From assembly GCA_951804985.1 (NCBI GenBank), contig OX638130.1, forward strand, positions 5,008,791 to 5,072,790: 64,000 nucleotides of DNA. The letters are read 5' to 3'. This stretch comes from Dryomyza anilis (Eukaryota > Arthropoda > Insecta > Diptera > Dryomyzidae). Position numbers and translations under genes: made by a program. Below the pieces are notes generated by a model. The model did not search any database. It was given only the letters and a program-made list of their open reading frames with translations, and was not told the origin of the DNA. This document shows, piece after piece, positions 1 through 12,600 of the stretch. Each line of letters begins with the position of its first letter. Position 1 is the first letter of the stretch.

Positions 1-300
1 GCATGAGAATAAAAGCGCCTCAAATACATTAAAAGAAAATAGCGTTCAATGAAAAATACACGGTGGGAGCTATCAAAAGATATTATAAATGTTTAAAATG
101 ATGCATTTTATTTTTATGAAATGCAAGAATGACTTAAATTTGCCAAATATCTCTATAAAAAAAATCTGCGTTTTAGATCTGACAACGCTGCTTGCCTATG
201 AATTATGTTTAACTATGGTATTTAAAAGTAGAAACTCAAACTCGAAATTTTTGTGTTGCAAACGGCAGCAGACACACTCTAATCTGCTGCGTAGTTAGAC
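1..300. other. AT-rich unique sequence, no gene seen
   Basis: No repeat or gene is recognisable. An open frame of 69 codons at 89-298 has no recognisable domain and an AT-driven composition (Lys, Asn, Phe, Leu), so I do not treat it as a gene. Confidence 0.5.
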
Positions 301-1700
301 ATTGAAGTCGTATCTAAAGGTATGAAAAGTAACTTCTTGTTTGAAAAAGGTATCATAATTTCATAAGAGCATCACTGTCTGTAATAAAAAAAGACGTAGA
401 TACATTTTAGTTGCGAAAATCCGAAAGTATCTGCACTTAAAAAAAAGTATTTTGATTCTCAATGCCTTACAAATTATCTACGCAGTCACAAAAAAGTATC
501 TTTATGTCACAATCCCTAATAAAAATACACGTAGATAACTCCCATAGACAAAATACCAAGTGTTTCTATTTCAAGAAGTATCTACAGCTATTTAAAATAT
601 CAACGCATACTAAAAAAGTAACTTAAAGTCACAAGAGTAACACAATCTTTTATAAAGACACACGTAGATACGCCTTAAAGACGAAATACAAAAAAAAATC
701 TACTTTCAAGTAGTATCACAAGTTTTAAAAATAACTACACATACAAAAAAATTAGCTTTTCGAATTTCATATATATTTTTTGTATGCGTAGAATGAAAAT
801 CTTAAAAAAAAACGTACGTAGATACGTTGCAGAGTCAAAACTCCAAAGTAGCTGTACTTTTAAAAACTAATTTTGATTGCAGTTACAATGCATATCACTA
901 TTGTAGATATATTCGATATTCAATCAGTATCTAAACCTATACATAATATCAGCGCATACCAAAAAAGTATTTTATAGTCTCAAAATTATCACAATCTTGT
1001 ATTAAAATATACGTAGATACGTCGCAAAGACAAAATTTAAAATGTATCTATTTCAAGTTGTATCGAAAGCTTTAAAAAAGTAGCTATGCATATAAAAAAA
1101 ATAACTTAAAGTAAGAAGAGTATTACAATATTTTATAAAAATCGACGTTGATACATCACACGCGACAAAAATTCAAAGTATCTGTACTTATAAAAAAGTA
1201 TTTTGATTCCTATCACAGTTCACTTCACTAATGTATAGACATTCGATATTCAAACAGTATCTAAACGTATACAAAATATCTAGGCATACATAAAAAGTAT
1301 CTGAAAGTCTCAAAAGTATCACAATTTTTTATTAAAACATACGTAGATACGTTGCAAAGTCAAAATATAAAAAGTATCGATTTCAAGTAGTATCTATGAC
1401 TAAAAACTAGCTAGACATACAAAAAAAAGTATCTTAAATTTTCAAATGCATCACAATCGAATAATTAAATACACTTAAATACTTCGAACAGACAAAAAAT
1501 AAAAAACTATATTATTGACAAAGTATCTAAAGCATTAAAAAATAGCTATGCAATTAAAAAATGTGTCTTAAAATTTTAAGAGCATCAACATCTTTTATAA
1601 AAACACACGTAGATACGTCGCAGCGAATAAATAGTAAAAGTATCTGCAAGTAAAAACTGTATCTACAATAACAAAAATGTATCTTTACAATGCAGCAGCA
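300..1700. repeat. Degenerate long-monomer repeat with GTATCT/AGATAC
   Basis: A block containing ACGTAGATACGT recurs near 391, 526, 660, 811, 1009, 1140, 1338, 1461 and 1602, so the basic spacing is about 120-200 bp. Two versions alternate: one continues into a CAAAGTATCTGTACTT-like stretch (391, 811, 1140), the other into AAGTATCTATTTCAAGTAGTATC-like sequence. This gives an irregular higher-order unit of roughly 330-420 bp. Identity between units is low, so the array is old. It shares the AGATAC/GTATCT hexamers with the short-period arrays further along. Confidence 0.65.
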
Positions 1701-2540
1701 CTACAGATCACTATAATAATAAATATTACAAACTTTTGCACAAAACCAACAATAATTATAATAAAAATAATATGCATTTTGTTATTTTTTTTTTTGCATT
1801 ATTTTGATTTGCAACGCAATGAAGTACAATTCAAATAATAGCATTTATTTACAGTATCCAATGGATATATTTTGATGTGGTTGTTGTTTTTTTTTCTACT
1901 ATTGTTTATGACTGAGTGCGCAATATTTTTGCAGTTATTTCTACGTTTTTCATTTTATTTGAATGCACATCCTGCGCGCGCTATAAATCAAAAGGAGAAA
2001 AGTGCACATAATTATATGTCGTCGCCATAGATACTTTCTCCACAGATGCTTAGATACTTTTTTGTGCTGCTGCTGTTTTTCTTCTTTTCTTTTTGTTTTG
2101 TTTTGTTTTAGTAATGAAATATAACAGCGCTTAATAAATAAATAACGGTTGCGTTTTTTTTTATTATGCAAAAATCAAAGAAAATTAGAAAAATTTGCCA
2201 GCATACAAAATTCTACACGAAGTAGCCCATGTAACTTAATACATATCTGTTAGATACGCGAGTTGTTTGCCCGCAGATACTGCATGACGTGCGGTGGTTG
2301 ACGTGAGTTACTGTAACTCGCGTAAAACTAAGTCATGTAGTGGCGGCAAAAATAGAAAAATATAAAAATTACAAAAAATAAATAATACAAAAAAAATTAA
2401 ATCCGTTTCAACTCCGTTTTAGCTCCGTTGGCGCTGCATTGCAACGCGTTTTGAGACCGGTTCGCTATGCGCGGCTGCTGCCAGTCATGCTTTTGCAGCT
2501 AAAACTTGTATAATTTTTGTTCTCATTGTTGTTGTAAATT
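1700..2540. other. Mostly unique sequence with a small hairpin
   Basis: AT-rich at first, then a more complex stretch from about 2220 to 2500 with GTTAGATACGCGAG and GCAGATACTGC motifs. At about 2299-2321 an inverted repeat (ACGTGAGTTA, loop CTG, TAACTCGCGT; one mismatch in ten pairs) could form a hairpin. No coding frame with recognisable product on either strand. Confidence 0.45.
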
Positions 2541-2800
2541 AATAACAATAACAACAGCTACAACAACAGCAACATGTACACGTACTACAACAACAACAGC
2601 AACAATAATAGCAACGACAACAACAACAACAAAAATGTCGAAAGTAACTCAGCATAAAAACTGCTTTTAAGCACTTCCTTCTTTAATGTATGCGTTCTTT
2701 TTTTTATTATTTTTGCGCTGTTGCTGTATAAAACAGCAACATAAAATAGTAGCAGCAACAACAGCAAAAATGACGACAGCAACAACTTGCATCCAACAAG
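2540..2800. repeat. CAA/CAG trinucleotide-rich patch
   Basis: Imperfect runs of ACAACAACAGCAACAA on the + strand (2545-2640) and again at 2740-2790 form a triplet microsatellite of the kind common in fly non-coding DNA. Around 2720-2745 the patch folds on itself (GTTGCTGT...ACAGCAAC). Open frames here on both strands encode only Leu/Gln/Thr-type homopolymer-like runs, so I read them as repeat by-products. Confidence 0.75.
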
Positions 2801-2879
2801 TCACGTACGTGAAACGGAGCAAATTCTTTTACTGCAATATTTTTTTTTTAAATAAATTTTATTCACTTGAATAAAGTTT

Positions 2880-4080
2880 GAGCATTTTGCAAATTTTAAC
2901 AAGAAAAAATTGTTAATTTAACAAATTTTTAGCAATTTATTTTGTAAGCTCAACGAGTATTTAGCAATACTATTTATTGTTTCAACAAAATGTTCTCAAT
3001 TTTATTAATTTTTCGCAATTTAAGTTGTTATCTCAATAAAAATTTAACAAATATAATTGTTGTTTCAACAAAATTTGAAGAATTTGGTTTATTTATCAAT
3101 ATTTTAAATTTAAACAAATTTTTAAAATTTATATTTGTTAGATTAGCAATATTTTAGCAATGCTTTGTGCTGTTTTATCAATTTTGTGCATTTATGAAAA
3201 TTTAAATCACATTATTTCACTTAAACACGGTTTTTTTACAATTGTAACAAATAATTTAGTTAATTAAACAAAATTTTAGCAATTCAATGTGTAAGCCTAA
3301 CGAATATTTAGCAATATTATTTGTTGTTTCAACAAAATTTCATCAATTTAATAATTTTAACTAATTTTTCGCTATTTAAGTTGCTATCGCAATATATAAT
3401 TAACAAATATAATTCTTGTTTCAACAAAATTTCAACAATTTTGTTAATTTATCAATATTTTAATAGTTCACAAATTTTGAAATATTTAATTTGTAAGCTT
3501 AGCAATATTTTAACAATGATTTTTGCTGTTTTGTGCATTTATGAAAATTTAAAACACTTTATTTCACTCAAACAATGTTTTTTTTTTAAATTCTGACAAA
3601 TAATTTAATTAATTAAACAAATTTTTAGCAATTTTATTTGTAAGCTCAACGAATATTTATCAATATTATTTGTTGTTTCAACCAAATTGCACAATTTTAT
3701 TATTTTAACTAATTTTTCGCTATTTAAGGTGCTACGCAATATATAATTCAGAAATATAATTGTTGTTTTAACAAAATTTCAATAAATTTGTTAATTTATC
3801 AATATTTTAATAGTTCACAAATTTAGAAAACTATAATTTGTAAGATTAGCAATATTTTAGTAATTCTGTTTTATCAATTTTGTGCATTTATCAATATTTG
3901 AACCACTTTATTGCCCTAAAACAGAGTTTTATTTATGTTTGTTATTGTTTTGTAAACTCAGCGAAAATTGAACAACGCTATTTGCTGTTTTCAAAAAACA
4001 TTAATAATTTGGTTAAATTAGCTAAATATAAACTATATTTTTTAAGTTTGTTTGATTTTAGCAGTGTTTATGTAATACAT
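2880..4080. repeat. AT-rich satellite, ~346-bp monomer
   Basis: A landmark GTAAGCTCAACGAATATTTA, followed by CAATATTATTTGTTGTTTCAAC, recurs near 2945, 3291, 3637 and (diverged) 3950, giving spacings of about 346, 346 and 313 bp. Each monomer carries the short palindromic core TTGTTG-TTT-CAACAA. Short open frames inside are Phe/Ile/Asn/Leu-rich repeat products. Confidence 0.75.
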
Positions 4081-5520
4081 TTGTTAATTTAACCAATTTT
4101 TTCAAATTGAATTTCTAAACTCTATGAAAACTCAGCAAGATATTAACAAAGGTGCAGTTCTGTCAAAATTTTAAGTATATTGTATATTCATCTAAATTAA
4201 CATAACTTTATTTCACTAATACAACAAAATTTTCAATAAACAAGTAAAAAAATTGTTTATTGAAAATTTTAACCAATTTTTGAAAATTGAATTTGTAAGC
4301 TCTTTGAAAACTGAATTTTTGTAAGCTCAGCAAGATATTAACAAAGGTAATTGCAGTTCTATCAAAGTAATTTTGTTTATTCATTTAAATTTAAATAATT
4401 TCATTTTACTAAAAACAACGTTTTTTACTTTTTTAAGCAAAATTTGAACCAATTTTTGAAAATTGAATTTGTAAATTTAACAAATACATAGTAATTTTGA
4501 TTATTCATCCAAATTTAAATAATTTCATTTCACTTAAAACAACGTTTTTTACTTTTTTAAGCAAAATTTGAATCAATTTTTGAAAATTGAATTTGTAAAT
4601 TTAACAAATACATTTTCTATTTCTACAAGATGTAGTTAATTCATAAAATAAGAACAAATTTATTTAATTTTTGATTTTAACAAACTATTTCACACATTTT
4701 TAACAATTTAATTTAAACAATTGTCAATACTATTTGTTGTTTTAACTAAATGTTTAACAATTTTGAAAAGTGGTACATCAAAAATTGAACAATTAAATTT
4801 GACATTAGCTAATATGAACTAACAATTTTGTTATTTCAACTTATTTTAAACAAAATTTAACCAATTTATGAAAATTGAATTTGTAAATTTAAAAAATGTT
4901 TTAACCAAATTTTTGACAATTTTGTTAATACATTCAAAATTGAAGAATAATTTTTTAATTTTACAAATTTATTTGACTTTAGCTAAAATATTGACAATTT
5001 AATTTGTAAGTTTAGCAAACATTTAACAATGCTATTTGCTGTTTTAACAAAATTTTAATAATTAATTTATTAGTTTATATAAATTTGGACAATGTTAGTT
5101 CGATCAAACAAAATTGGCGACTAAGGCTAATTTTAACTAATAATTTTGTTAATTTGACAAATTATTAGCATTTTAAATTGTAAGTTCAATTTTTATGATT
5201 CTATATGTCATTTTAATAAAACTGTTATAGTTTTGTTAATTTATCAAAATTTTAAGCATTGTCTTACACCTAAAAAATAGTTTAGCTAATTAGAACTACA
5301 AAATTTCGTTATATTAACAAAAATTTCAGCAATTTAATTTGTCAGCGCAGCTATAATTAAAAATACCATTTACTGTTGTAAATAAATTTGTACAACTCTG
5401 TTAATTTATCAAAATTTAAACAACACTTTTAATTTATACAACTTTCAGCAAGAAAACTGTTTAGTTTAGACAACATAAACTCTACAATTAACAACAATTT
5501 AACAAATTAATTTGTTGTTT
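4080..5520. repeat. Diverged continuation of the AT satellite, with a 126-bp direct repeat
   Basis: The words TTTGAAAATTGAATTTGTAA and TTTAACAATTTTG recur irregularly throughout. A clear tandem duplication lies at about 4370-4620: the AAAACAACGTTTTTTACTTT segment occurs near 4410 and 4536, 126 bp apart, with most of the flanking sequence conserved. The rest looks like older, scrambled copies of the 346-bp family. Confidence 0.55.
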
Positions 5521-5559
5521 TTTTTTTTTAGTTTATTATTGCATATGTCTGCATTCTTT

Positions 5560-6130
5560 TTGAGGCATACAATTAAATGACTCAACGCATGCCACACAAA
5601 CGTGCTGTGCTGTGTTAGTCATGAGCAGTTGCAGCAACAATGCCTTGAATTGTTGTGTCTGCTGCAACAACTATTGCCCGCCATCGGCCAGCAATGAGTG
5701 GCCCAACAAACGGCAACATTCTGTAATAGTTGCTTTCAATCAAGCAACCTAGTTGCTGCAAACATTGCCAACTACAAGTCCAACGATCGTTTAGATCTGC
5801 ATCTTATGGCACAAACATCATGTTATTAATTTGAGCGGACCCCTTAGTGATTGCTGGCGCTGTTGCATAAATACAATGCGTTCTATTGTGGCGATCGTTT
5901 TTGTTGTAGGAGCAGAGTAGGAGCAGAGCAGTTCATAGTCGAATGGCAGAAAAGCACCTGCCGGAAATTCAGTTTTGACAGATTTATTAAATCAATTAGG
6001 AGAAAAATACAAAAAGACAACAGATTTTGAACTTAACAGCTTTAAGATAACTCTTTAAATCGAAAGATGAAATTATATCTATAGGATACAATTTAATGTA
6101 GATTGATGACTATTTGTGTGTGGGCTACAA
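5560..6130. other. Complex, less AT-rich island; possible regulatory DNA
   Basis: Composition changes sharply here: repeated TTGCTGCAACAA, GCAGTTGCAGCAACAATG and paired GGAGCAGAGTA words, and two GCGATCG/ACGATCG words, in unique sequence between two repeat fields. No frame encodes a recognisable protein. Such islands inside fly repeat deserts can be enhancers or remnants of conserved non-coding DNA; nothing in the sequence proves this. Confidence 0.3.
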
Positions 6131-6149
6131 ATGTTCATCGGAAGATTAT

Positions 6150-6740
6150 AAAATAAGTATCTAATGTAGTGACGGAATACAAATTAGTATCTGTGGATAT
6201 AAAATGAGTATCTCTGTAGATACAAATAAGTATTAAAAGATACAAATGAGTATATGTAGATACAAATAAGTATATGTAGATACAAATAAGTATATGTAGA
6301 TACAAATAAGTATATGTAGATACAAATAAGTATCTGTACATACCATTAATTTTCCGTACATCAAATAAGTATCTGCAGATACAGATAAGTATATTTAGAT
6401 ACAAATAAGCATCTGCAGATATAAATTAGTGTCTGTAGATAAAAATAAATATCTATGGATAAGTATCTGTAGAAACAAATAAGTATCTGTAGATACAAAT
6501 AAGTATCAGTAGATATAAATAAGTATCTGTAGATTTAAATAAGTATCTTTAGATACAAATAAGTATCTGCAAATACAAATTAGTATCTGTAGATACAAAT
6601 AAGTAACTGTAGATACAAATAAGTACCTGTAGATACAAATAAGTATCTGGAGATACAAACAAGTATCTGTAGATACAAATAAGTACCTGCAGATACAAAT
6701 TAGTATCCATCCAATGCAAATAAGTATCTATAAACTACAA
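6150..6740. repeat. GATAC array 1, 20-bp monomer
   Basis: About 25 copies of AGTATCTGTAGATACAAATA. Every unit contains GTATCT-GT-AGATAC, inverted 6-bp arms around a 2-bp spacer. The centre (6240-6330) is the most regular, the edges are degenerate. The minus-strand frame at 6135-6404 (Tyr/Leu/Ile/Cys repeats) is a translation of the array, not a gene. Confidence 0.9.
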
Positions 6741-8240
6741 ATTTAAATTAAATAGTTTCATGTACTTTTTTTATTACATTCTTTTAGTAAAAAAATCCTC
6801 TAAAAATACCGCCAACAACGAATTTACTGCCCCACTCTTATTTTTCTTCAAATTAGAAAACAAACATTTTCACATTTTGACCTCATTAGCATGAGAAGAT
6901 ATCTAGAATTAAAATCGATGCACATGTAAATAAAAACAAATTGCAAACAGAAGTCGTAGAAGGAAAACATAAAAAAATATATATAAAAAAAAGAACTGCA
7001 CAGAATAGGCGCGACTGAATTTTGCCGGGATAGAAACAACTTAGAAACATTACTTGTGATGATGATGATGCACCCCAACATATAGGAGGATAAGCCGCCT
7101 TATAGTTAGCATGAGTAGTCATTAATTGTTTTTAATTTTCAAGCGATTAAAACTAATTTGAAAAATTGCAGATAAAACGCGGCGTTGTTTATAAAAAGCA
7201 TGTGTTAGCACTATGTAAGATATGGAGGCAAATGTAAGGCAAATTTATTGCAAAGTAATCGCATATTTGTTAGAGACATTTTATACTCATTTAATATAGA
7301 ACTTGTATCTTAAAGCTGAATATTCTAACTACAATTTATATCTACTATTTGTATATATAGCTGATATTAAAAGTTAAAAGTCTTTGCTTTAATGAATCAT
7401 AAAAGTTCATCATATAAATGCATTTTAAATGATATAATATTCATATTATACGAAGATATAACAGTATCTAGAAGTCGTAAAGTAGTTCGATGAGCAGATA
7501 TTGTATCTTTAATAAGATAATGTAACTTAGAGATACTTCTATTTCAATTTAAAAGTTCAATACATTAAAATATATTGAAACGTTTATATCTTCAGACGCT
7601 TTTTTTATAAAGTGAAAATCTTTTTCTCTAAAAATGTATTTGAATTTTGTAGATACATCTGTCAAATGATTCATTTATATCTAACTATTGCATTTAAGTT
7701 TTTTTAAGCAGAATATGTTACTCTTTAAATCATTTGTATCTCCACGCTGCATTTGTATCTACAAAATGCATTTATTTTTAAATACAGCTACATATTGCAC
7801 ACACAGTTTCCTTGTACACGAATCTTTAAATTTGTTAAAGCTCTTTTTCACTGATGCATATATAAATAAACAAGTTATTCATTTAAACCAAATGTTGCCA
7901 GATTTGTTTGTTTATTTTTAAATATCATTTTTATGTTTTAGTTTTTCAACATTTTTGGGTGTAAAGGTGTTTTATGCCCAAAAAATGTGTTGTTTTCTAA
8001 ATCTACACTAAAATATTATTTAAACAGCTGTCGAAAGAGACGCTGAAAACTTTGACACGACACAAACGGTAAATGGCATGCATAAGGTTGACTGACTGTC
8101 ATGTATCTGTAAGATACACGAGCTGCAGATACGTTAAAATAAAGCAAATAATAATGATGCTTTTTGTGAAATATTAAATGAAAATTATTGCTAAAAATAT
8201 CTTAAAGAATTTTAAATTTTTAACAAAACAACTATATAAT
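6740..8240. other. AT-rich DNA, no gene; isolated GATAC pair
   Basis: No tandem repeat or gene is evident. Overlapping minus-strand frames at 6848-7122 have no recognisable domain. AGATAC and GTATCT words are scattered (7440-7760), and at 8103-8117 they form an isolated inverted pair (GTATCTGTAAGATAC) in unique sequence. Confidence 0.5.
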
Positions 8241-8244
8241 ACAA

Positions 8245-8692
8245 AGTATCTATAGGATACAAAAGTATCTGCAGGATATAAATTATCTGCATTTAGAAAA
8301 AATATCTAGGATACAAAATATTTCTTCGATTTAAAAGTATCTATCATATAAAAAGCAACAAATGGAAGAAAGCATCTGTGTGATACAAAGTATCAGTGGG
8401 ATACAAATTATCTGTGGGATACAAAGTAACTATAGGATATAAAGAATCAGTAGGATACAAAGTATCTGTAGGTTACAAAGTATCTGTAAGATACAAAGTA
8501 TCTGTAAGATACAAAGTATCTCTAAGATACAAAGTATCTTTAAGATACAAAGTATCTGTAAGATACAAAGTATCTCTAAGATACAAAGTATCTTTAAAAT
8601 ACAGAGTACCTGTAAGATAAAAAGCTTCTTCTTATGATACAAAGTAGCTATATAATACAAAGTATCTATTGGATACAAAGTATCTATAGAGT
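8245..8692. repeat. GATAC array 2, 18-bp monomer
   Basis: Consensus GATACAAAGTATCTGTAA, about 24 copies, most regular at 8450-8600. Each unit holds GATAC-AAA-GTATC. Because 18 is a multiple of three, the array reads through without stops in frames of both strands (8396-8620 plus, 8430-8678 minus), giving six-residue peptide repeats that should not be called genes. Confidence 0.9.
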
Positions 8693-8699
8693 TTTACAA

Positions 8700-9496
8700 T
8701 TATTTATTAAAGTGAAAAATATTTTACTGCAAATTTTCTCTCATCACCTTCACTACTTCATACCGCAGATGTTGCGCAATTTGGTCAGCAGTCTGAAAAC
8801 TTAATCAATTCAACAAATTTAACGTGAATAGCATTTAAAACAGTATTTTTTTTTCGACTTTATAAAATTACTTAATTCGCAGAAAACGAAAACGTCGCGT
8901 TCAACGTTTTACACGTAATAAATCAACGAACAATAACGAGAAAAAATAATAACAAAAAATAAAAAATAAAAAAAATATGTAAAAAAAAAAAAAAAAAAAA
9001 ATAACTTTACAAAGCAAAATATAAAAATGTTGAAAATAACAACAAAAACGCTAAAAACCAATTAAAAAGTTTATAAGCCGGTCATTAACTTTGATTTGCA
9101 ATTTTTTTCGATTTTCTTTTAAATTTTATTTTCAAATTTTTCATTATTTATTTCTTTTTATTTTTTTATGTTATATCATCTTCAATTAGTAATTATTCAA
9201 GTCGATCTATAGATTTGATGCGAAATTTTTTTTGATTTTTTAGTTTATTTTTATATTTATATTTATTATGTTTTTTTTACATTTTAACTTATTATGATTT
9301 TATATTTTATTTGTACTTTTAAAGATTTTTGTAGATTTTCATTTAATTTTGTCTGCATTTTTTAAAACTTTTTAATATTTTTTATATTTTATGTGTAATG
9401 AAATTTAATTAGTATTTATCCAAGTCGATCATTATATTTGTTTTTACAATTTTGTTATTTTATTTTTTATTATTACATTTTAAGTTTTTTCATTAT
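8700..9496. other. Low-complexity A/T-rich DNA with a 21-base A run
   Basis: A-rich to 9060, including an uninterrupted A run at 8981-9001, then T-rich. The phrase AAGTCGATC/AAGCCGGTC with T-rich flanks recurs near 9075, 9200 and 9422, so part of it may be an old tandem repeat. No gene seen. Confidence 0.5.
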
Positions 9497-9907
9497 CCCT
9501 AGTAGAAATTTGCCCGATGCGCCAGGAAATGATCGGGTTTTCGTTGGGAAAGCTCTATTAGAGAAAATATGATCATTGCCTTTGCATGCCATAGCAGGGT
9601 TTACATTATCTAAACAGTCAATGTTCCCGATCTTAACTACATTATTTGTTCCTCGTAACGAAATTAGTATCAGGCAATGATCGAGATTAATGAGAGAAAC
9701 CCTATTATGCTCGGGCTCAGACAAGGCAATTGTCGGGTAAATATTAAAATGGGGAATTGCCCGATCAGTACAGGATCATGGCCTGAGGTCAATACATGAT
9801 CAGGACACTGCGTTACAAGGACATTATGGGCCTCGACATATCCCGATCACCTCAAATAATGACATGATCACTTCATGACCATGGCCCTACAAAAATTTCT
9901 ACTAGGG
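9497..9907 (-). mobile_element. MITE, family 'CCCTAG', copy 1 (411 bp)
   Basis: Perfect 15-bp terminal inverted repeats: CCCTAGTAGAAATTT at 9497-9511 and its complement ending at 9907. AT on both sides is a candidate 2-bp target duplication. Two more full-length copies lie at 27255-27684 and 33787-34215 in the opposite orientation, which defines the ends independently. The body is much less AT-rich than its surroundings and full of GATC words. No transposase is encoded, so it is non-autonomous. On its minus strand a frame stays open from about 9724 to beyond the left end (9473); much of it is shared with the other copies. The superfamily is not clear to me. Confidence 0.88.
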
Positions 9908-10740
9908 ATTAATTATTTTTCAAGTTTTCTTACTATTTAGATTTTAGTTTTTACTTTTTTACTATAGTTTTTTTACTTATTTCATTGCTTTTTTTAGTTT
10001 TTATTTTTTTTACATTTTGATATAATTTTTTTATATTTTATATTTTTTTTTTACATTTGTTTAATACTTATTTCAGTTTTTTTTTTTTTTTTTCATTTTA
10101 ATTTATTTTTTTATTATTTATTTTTATTTTTAAAATTCTCCATTTTTACTTATTGAAGTTTTATATTTTTTTAACATTTTAATTTTATTTTTATTTACAT
10201 TTTTTCTTTAATTTTTGATATATTTAAGTTTTTATTATATTTATTTTTAAAATTTTATACTTATTTAATTTTTATATATCATATTTTTACTTTTAGGTTA
10301 TATTATTTATTTAATTTTTATATTTATTATTTTGTGTTTAATAATTTCAGATTTTAATCATTTTGATTATTGTTTTTAATTTATTTTTTCCTTTTTTTTA
10401 CCATATCAGTTATATTTTTGAATAATCCTTTACTTATTTCCGTTTTTTACTATTTATGATTTATTTATAGCGTTTCTTTAATATTCATTTTGTCTTTATT
10501 ATATTTTTCTATTATATATTTCTAATATTTTTCCTTTTTTGTTATTTAATTTGTTTCGTTTTTGAATCTTTTTAAATTTAATATTTTTTTATTTGTTTTT
10601 TTATTTTTTATTTTAGTTTTTAATTTTAACTTTTAATAAATTTATAAATTTTATTATTTTAAAATTTCTACTTCTTTTCCTTCTTTGTTTTTATTTTTTT
10701 GCAGTTTTCATTTAACAATTAAAAATATAACAAAAATAAA
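9908..10740. other. T-rich low-complexity stretch
   Basis: Almost pure TTTATTTTTA-type sequence on the + strand. No gene, tandem unit or element end can be recognised. Confidence 0.6.
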
Positions 10741-12600
10741 ATTTCGCACTCAAATCACTTTCATTTTTTTTATTGAATTTTTTGCAAATTAAATAATTGT
10801 TCAATCTCTTAAATGGAAATACAAAAGAGTTACGGCAAATAGTCAGCATAATTTAATAGTATTAAAAAAAAATTTAAAACTATAATAAACAAACTAAAAA
10901 CTAAATAAAATTGAATAAACGTGCACGGAATAAATTTGCGTAATAATTTTATAATAAAGAAAATTGCTGAAATCTCAACAATAATAACACAATATGCTTA
11001 AAATTTGTGTATGGTAATTATTGTCTACAAATTGTTATAGAAATATTTATCAGAAAATAAACAAAAAGAAATAATCTCTTTTCATTGTTGTGACTATATT
11101 TATTCAGCACATGTTTTGTAATACATACTTCATATATGTATTTTCCACTTATATGAGTTAGAAACATTTTACGTTAGTCTATTGCTCTCACAAACATAAT
11201 TAGCAACAATTTATATATTCGAAGAACGCTACAAATATAATATATAATTGGGACAAGTAATGCGCAAATGCAAGCACAAGACACGGTCGTTTGTTTCTTG
11301 CATTTGCTCTTGCAGAGGCGTTCTTGTTCTTGCATCGTTTAGTACTTAGTTATGTTAAGTTTCATTTGAATGTTTGCCGTATACTATAAATTTCTTAACC
11401 ATTTTAAGTATTAGCAGCAAAGTAACAAATTTCAATATTAAAATATAAAAAGTCTTGCATCGGCGGTTGATTTTGCTCTTGCAAAAACAAACCACATGAG
11501 TTTTGCATTCTTATAATTAATAATTCTAATTTTATATTAAGTTTGCAGTGTTCTCCAAACATATTAGTTGTTGGTTGCTAATTATGTTTGCGATAAACAT
11601 TTCATTCAGAGCATGTTGCATAAAAAAAAACAATATTTATATAAAATTATAAATTAAAAACATACTGGAATTGCACAAAAAACAAATAAAACACAGCAAA
11701 TTCATAAATCATAAATTGAAAAAAATGTTTGTAATTAAAAATCGTGTAAATTCACGCACAGAAAAACACGGATTTACAACATGTCATTTGATAAACTCGC
11801 AAATATTTGCATTTTTGATTTATGCGCTCTATAAAATGTGTTAATTGAATAAATTAAAAAAATAACAAATACAAAAAAAAAAACTAAAACAAAACAAATA
11901 ATATAAATAAATATAAAGAAAAACAATAAAACTCATTGAGTAAAAACTATAAACAAAGCCGTGTCATGGGCAATGTGTTTGGGATTTTGAATTATTGCCA
12001 AAAAAACGCAAACAATATATTTTATAAAACAGACAAATAAAAAAAAATGAAAATAAAAAAAAATAATAATAAATATGAAAAAAAATAAAAATTTAAAATA
12101 GAAAAAAAATTATAACAAAATATTTAACATAATTTTTGTTATTATGACGCTGCGGGTTGTGCTCTTTTTCTGTTGTGTGGCCTAAAAGTTGTTGACTTGT
12201 TTTTCGGTGAATCATCGCCCACATTGGAGCGCATGAGGGCGCGGGCATAAAGTACGAAAATTCCGCAGAATCACACATGAGCTGCGTGAATAAGTGGCTG
12301 GTTGGTTGGATCTGTGGGCTCTGGCTGACTGACTGTAGAATAAGTATCTGTGAGATACAAAACATCGTGTGCTTAACTGTGAGATACAAAAGTTGTTGTG
12401 TATCTGCGTTCATGTACAAATTATTAATTAGTTCAAAAACATGTAATTAAGATATAAACATGCATTACATAGGAAAATACAAAAATATGTATCCATAAAC
12501 AAAATATTAAATGTAAAGTATCTTTAAGATACAAATTCGCGAATTACAAAGTATTTGCGTAACTTTCAGATACAATGTCGATGTGCAACTGAAGTCAGAT
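10740..12600. other. AT-rich intergenic or intronic DNA; small complex patch
   Basis: Mostly featureless A-rich sequence. From about 12120 to 12420 it becomes more complex (CTGCGGGTTGTGCTC, TGGCTGACTGACTG) and holds an isolated inverted pair GTATCTGTGAGATAC at 12344-12358. A 108-codon minus-strand frame (12093-12419) spans this patch but has no recognisable domain. Imperfect AGATAC words continue to 12600. Confidence 0.45.

Noticed and set aside
6150..6740. CRISPR array (short regular repeats)
   Set aside because: There are no unique spacers; the repeat units are contiguous and the sequence context is an insect genome.
8396..8678. Overlapping frames on both strands with six-residue repeats
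   Set aside because: Same 18-bp artefact, open on both strands at once.
9497..9907. Harbinger-type MITE with TTA target duplication
   Set aside because: If the end is read as TCCCTAG, copy 1 is flanked by TTA, but copies 2 and 3 do not support a 3-bp duplication; the 2-bp reading fits all three.
12093..12419. 108-codon minus frame
   Set aside because: No recognisable domain; spans a complex patch with GATAC motifs that look regulatory or repeat-derived.
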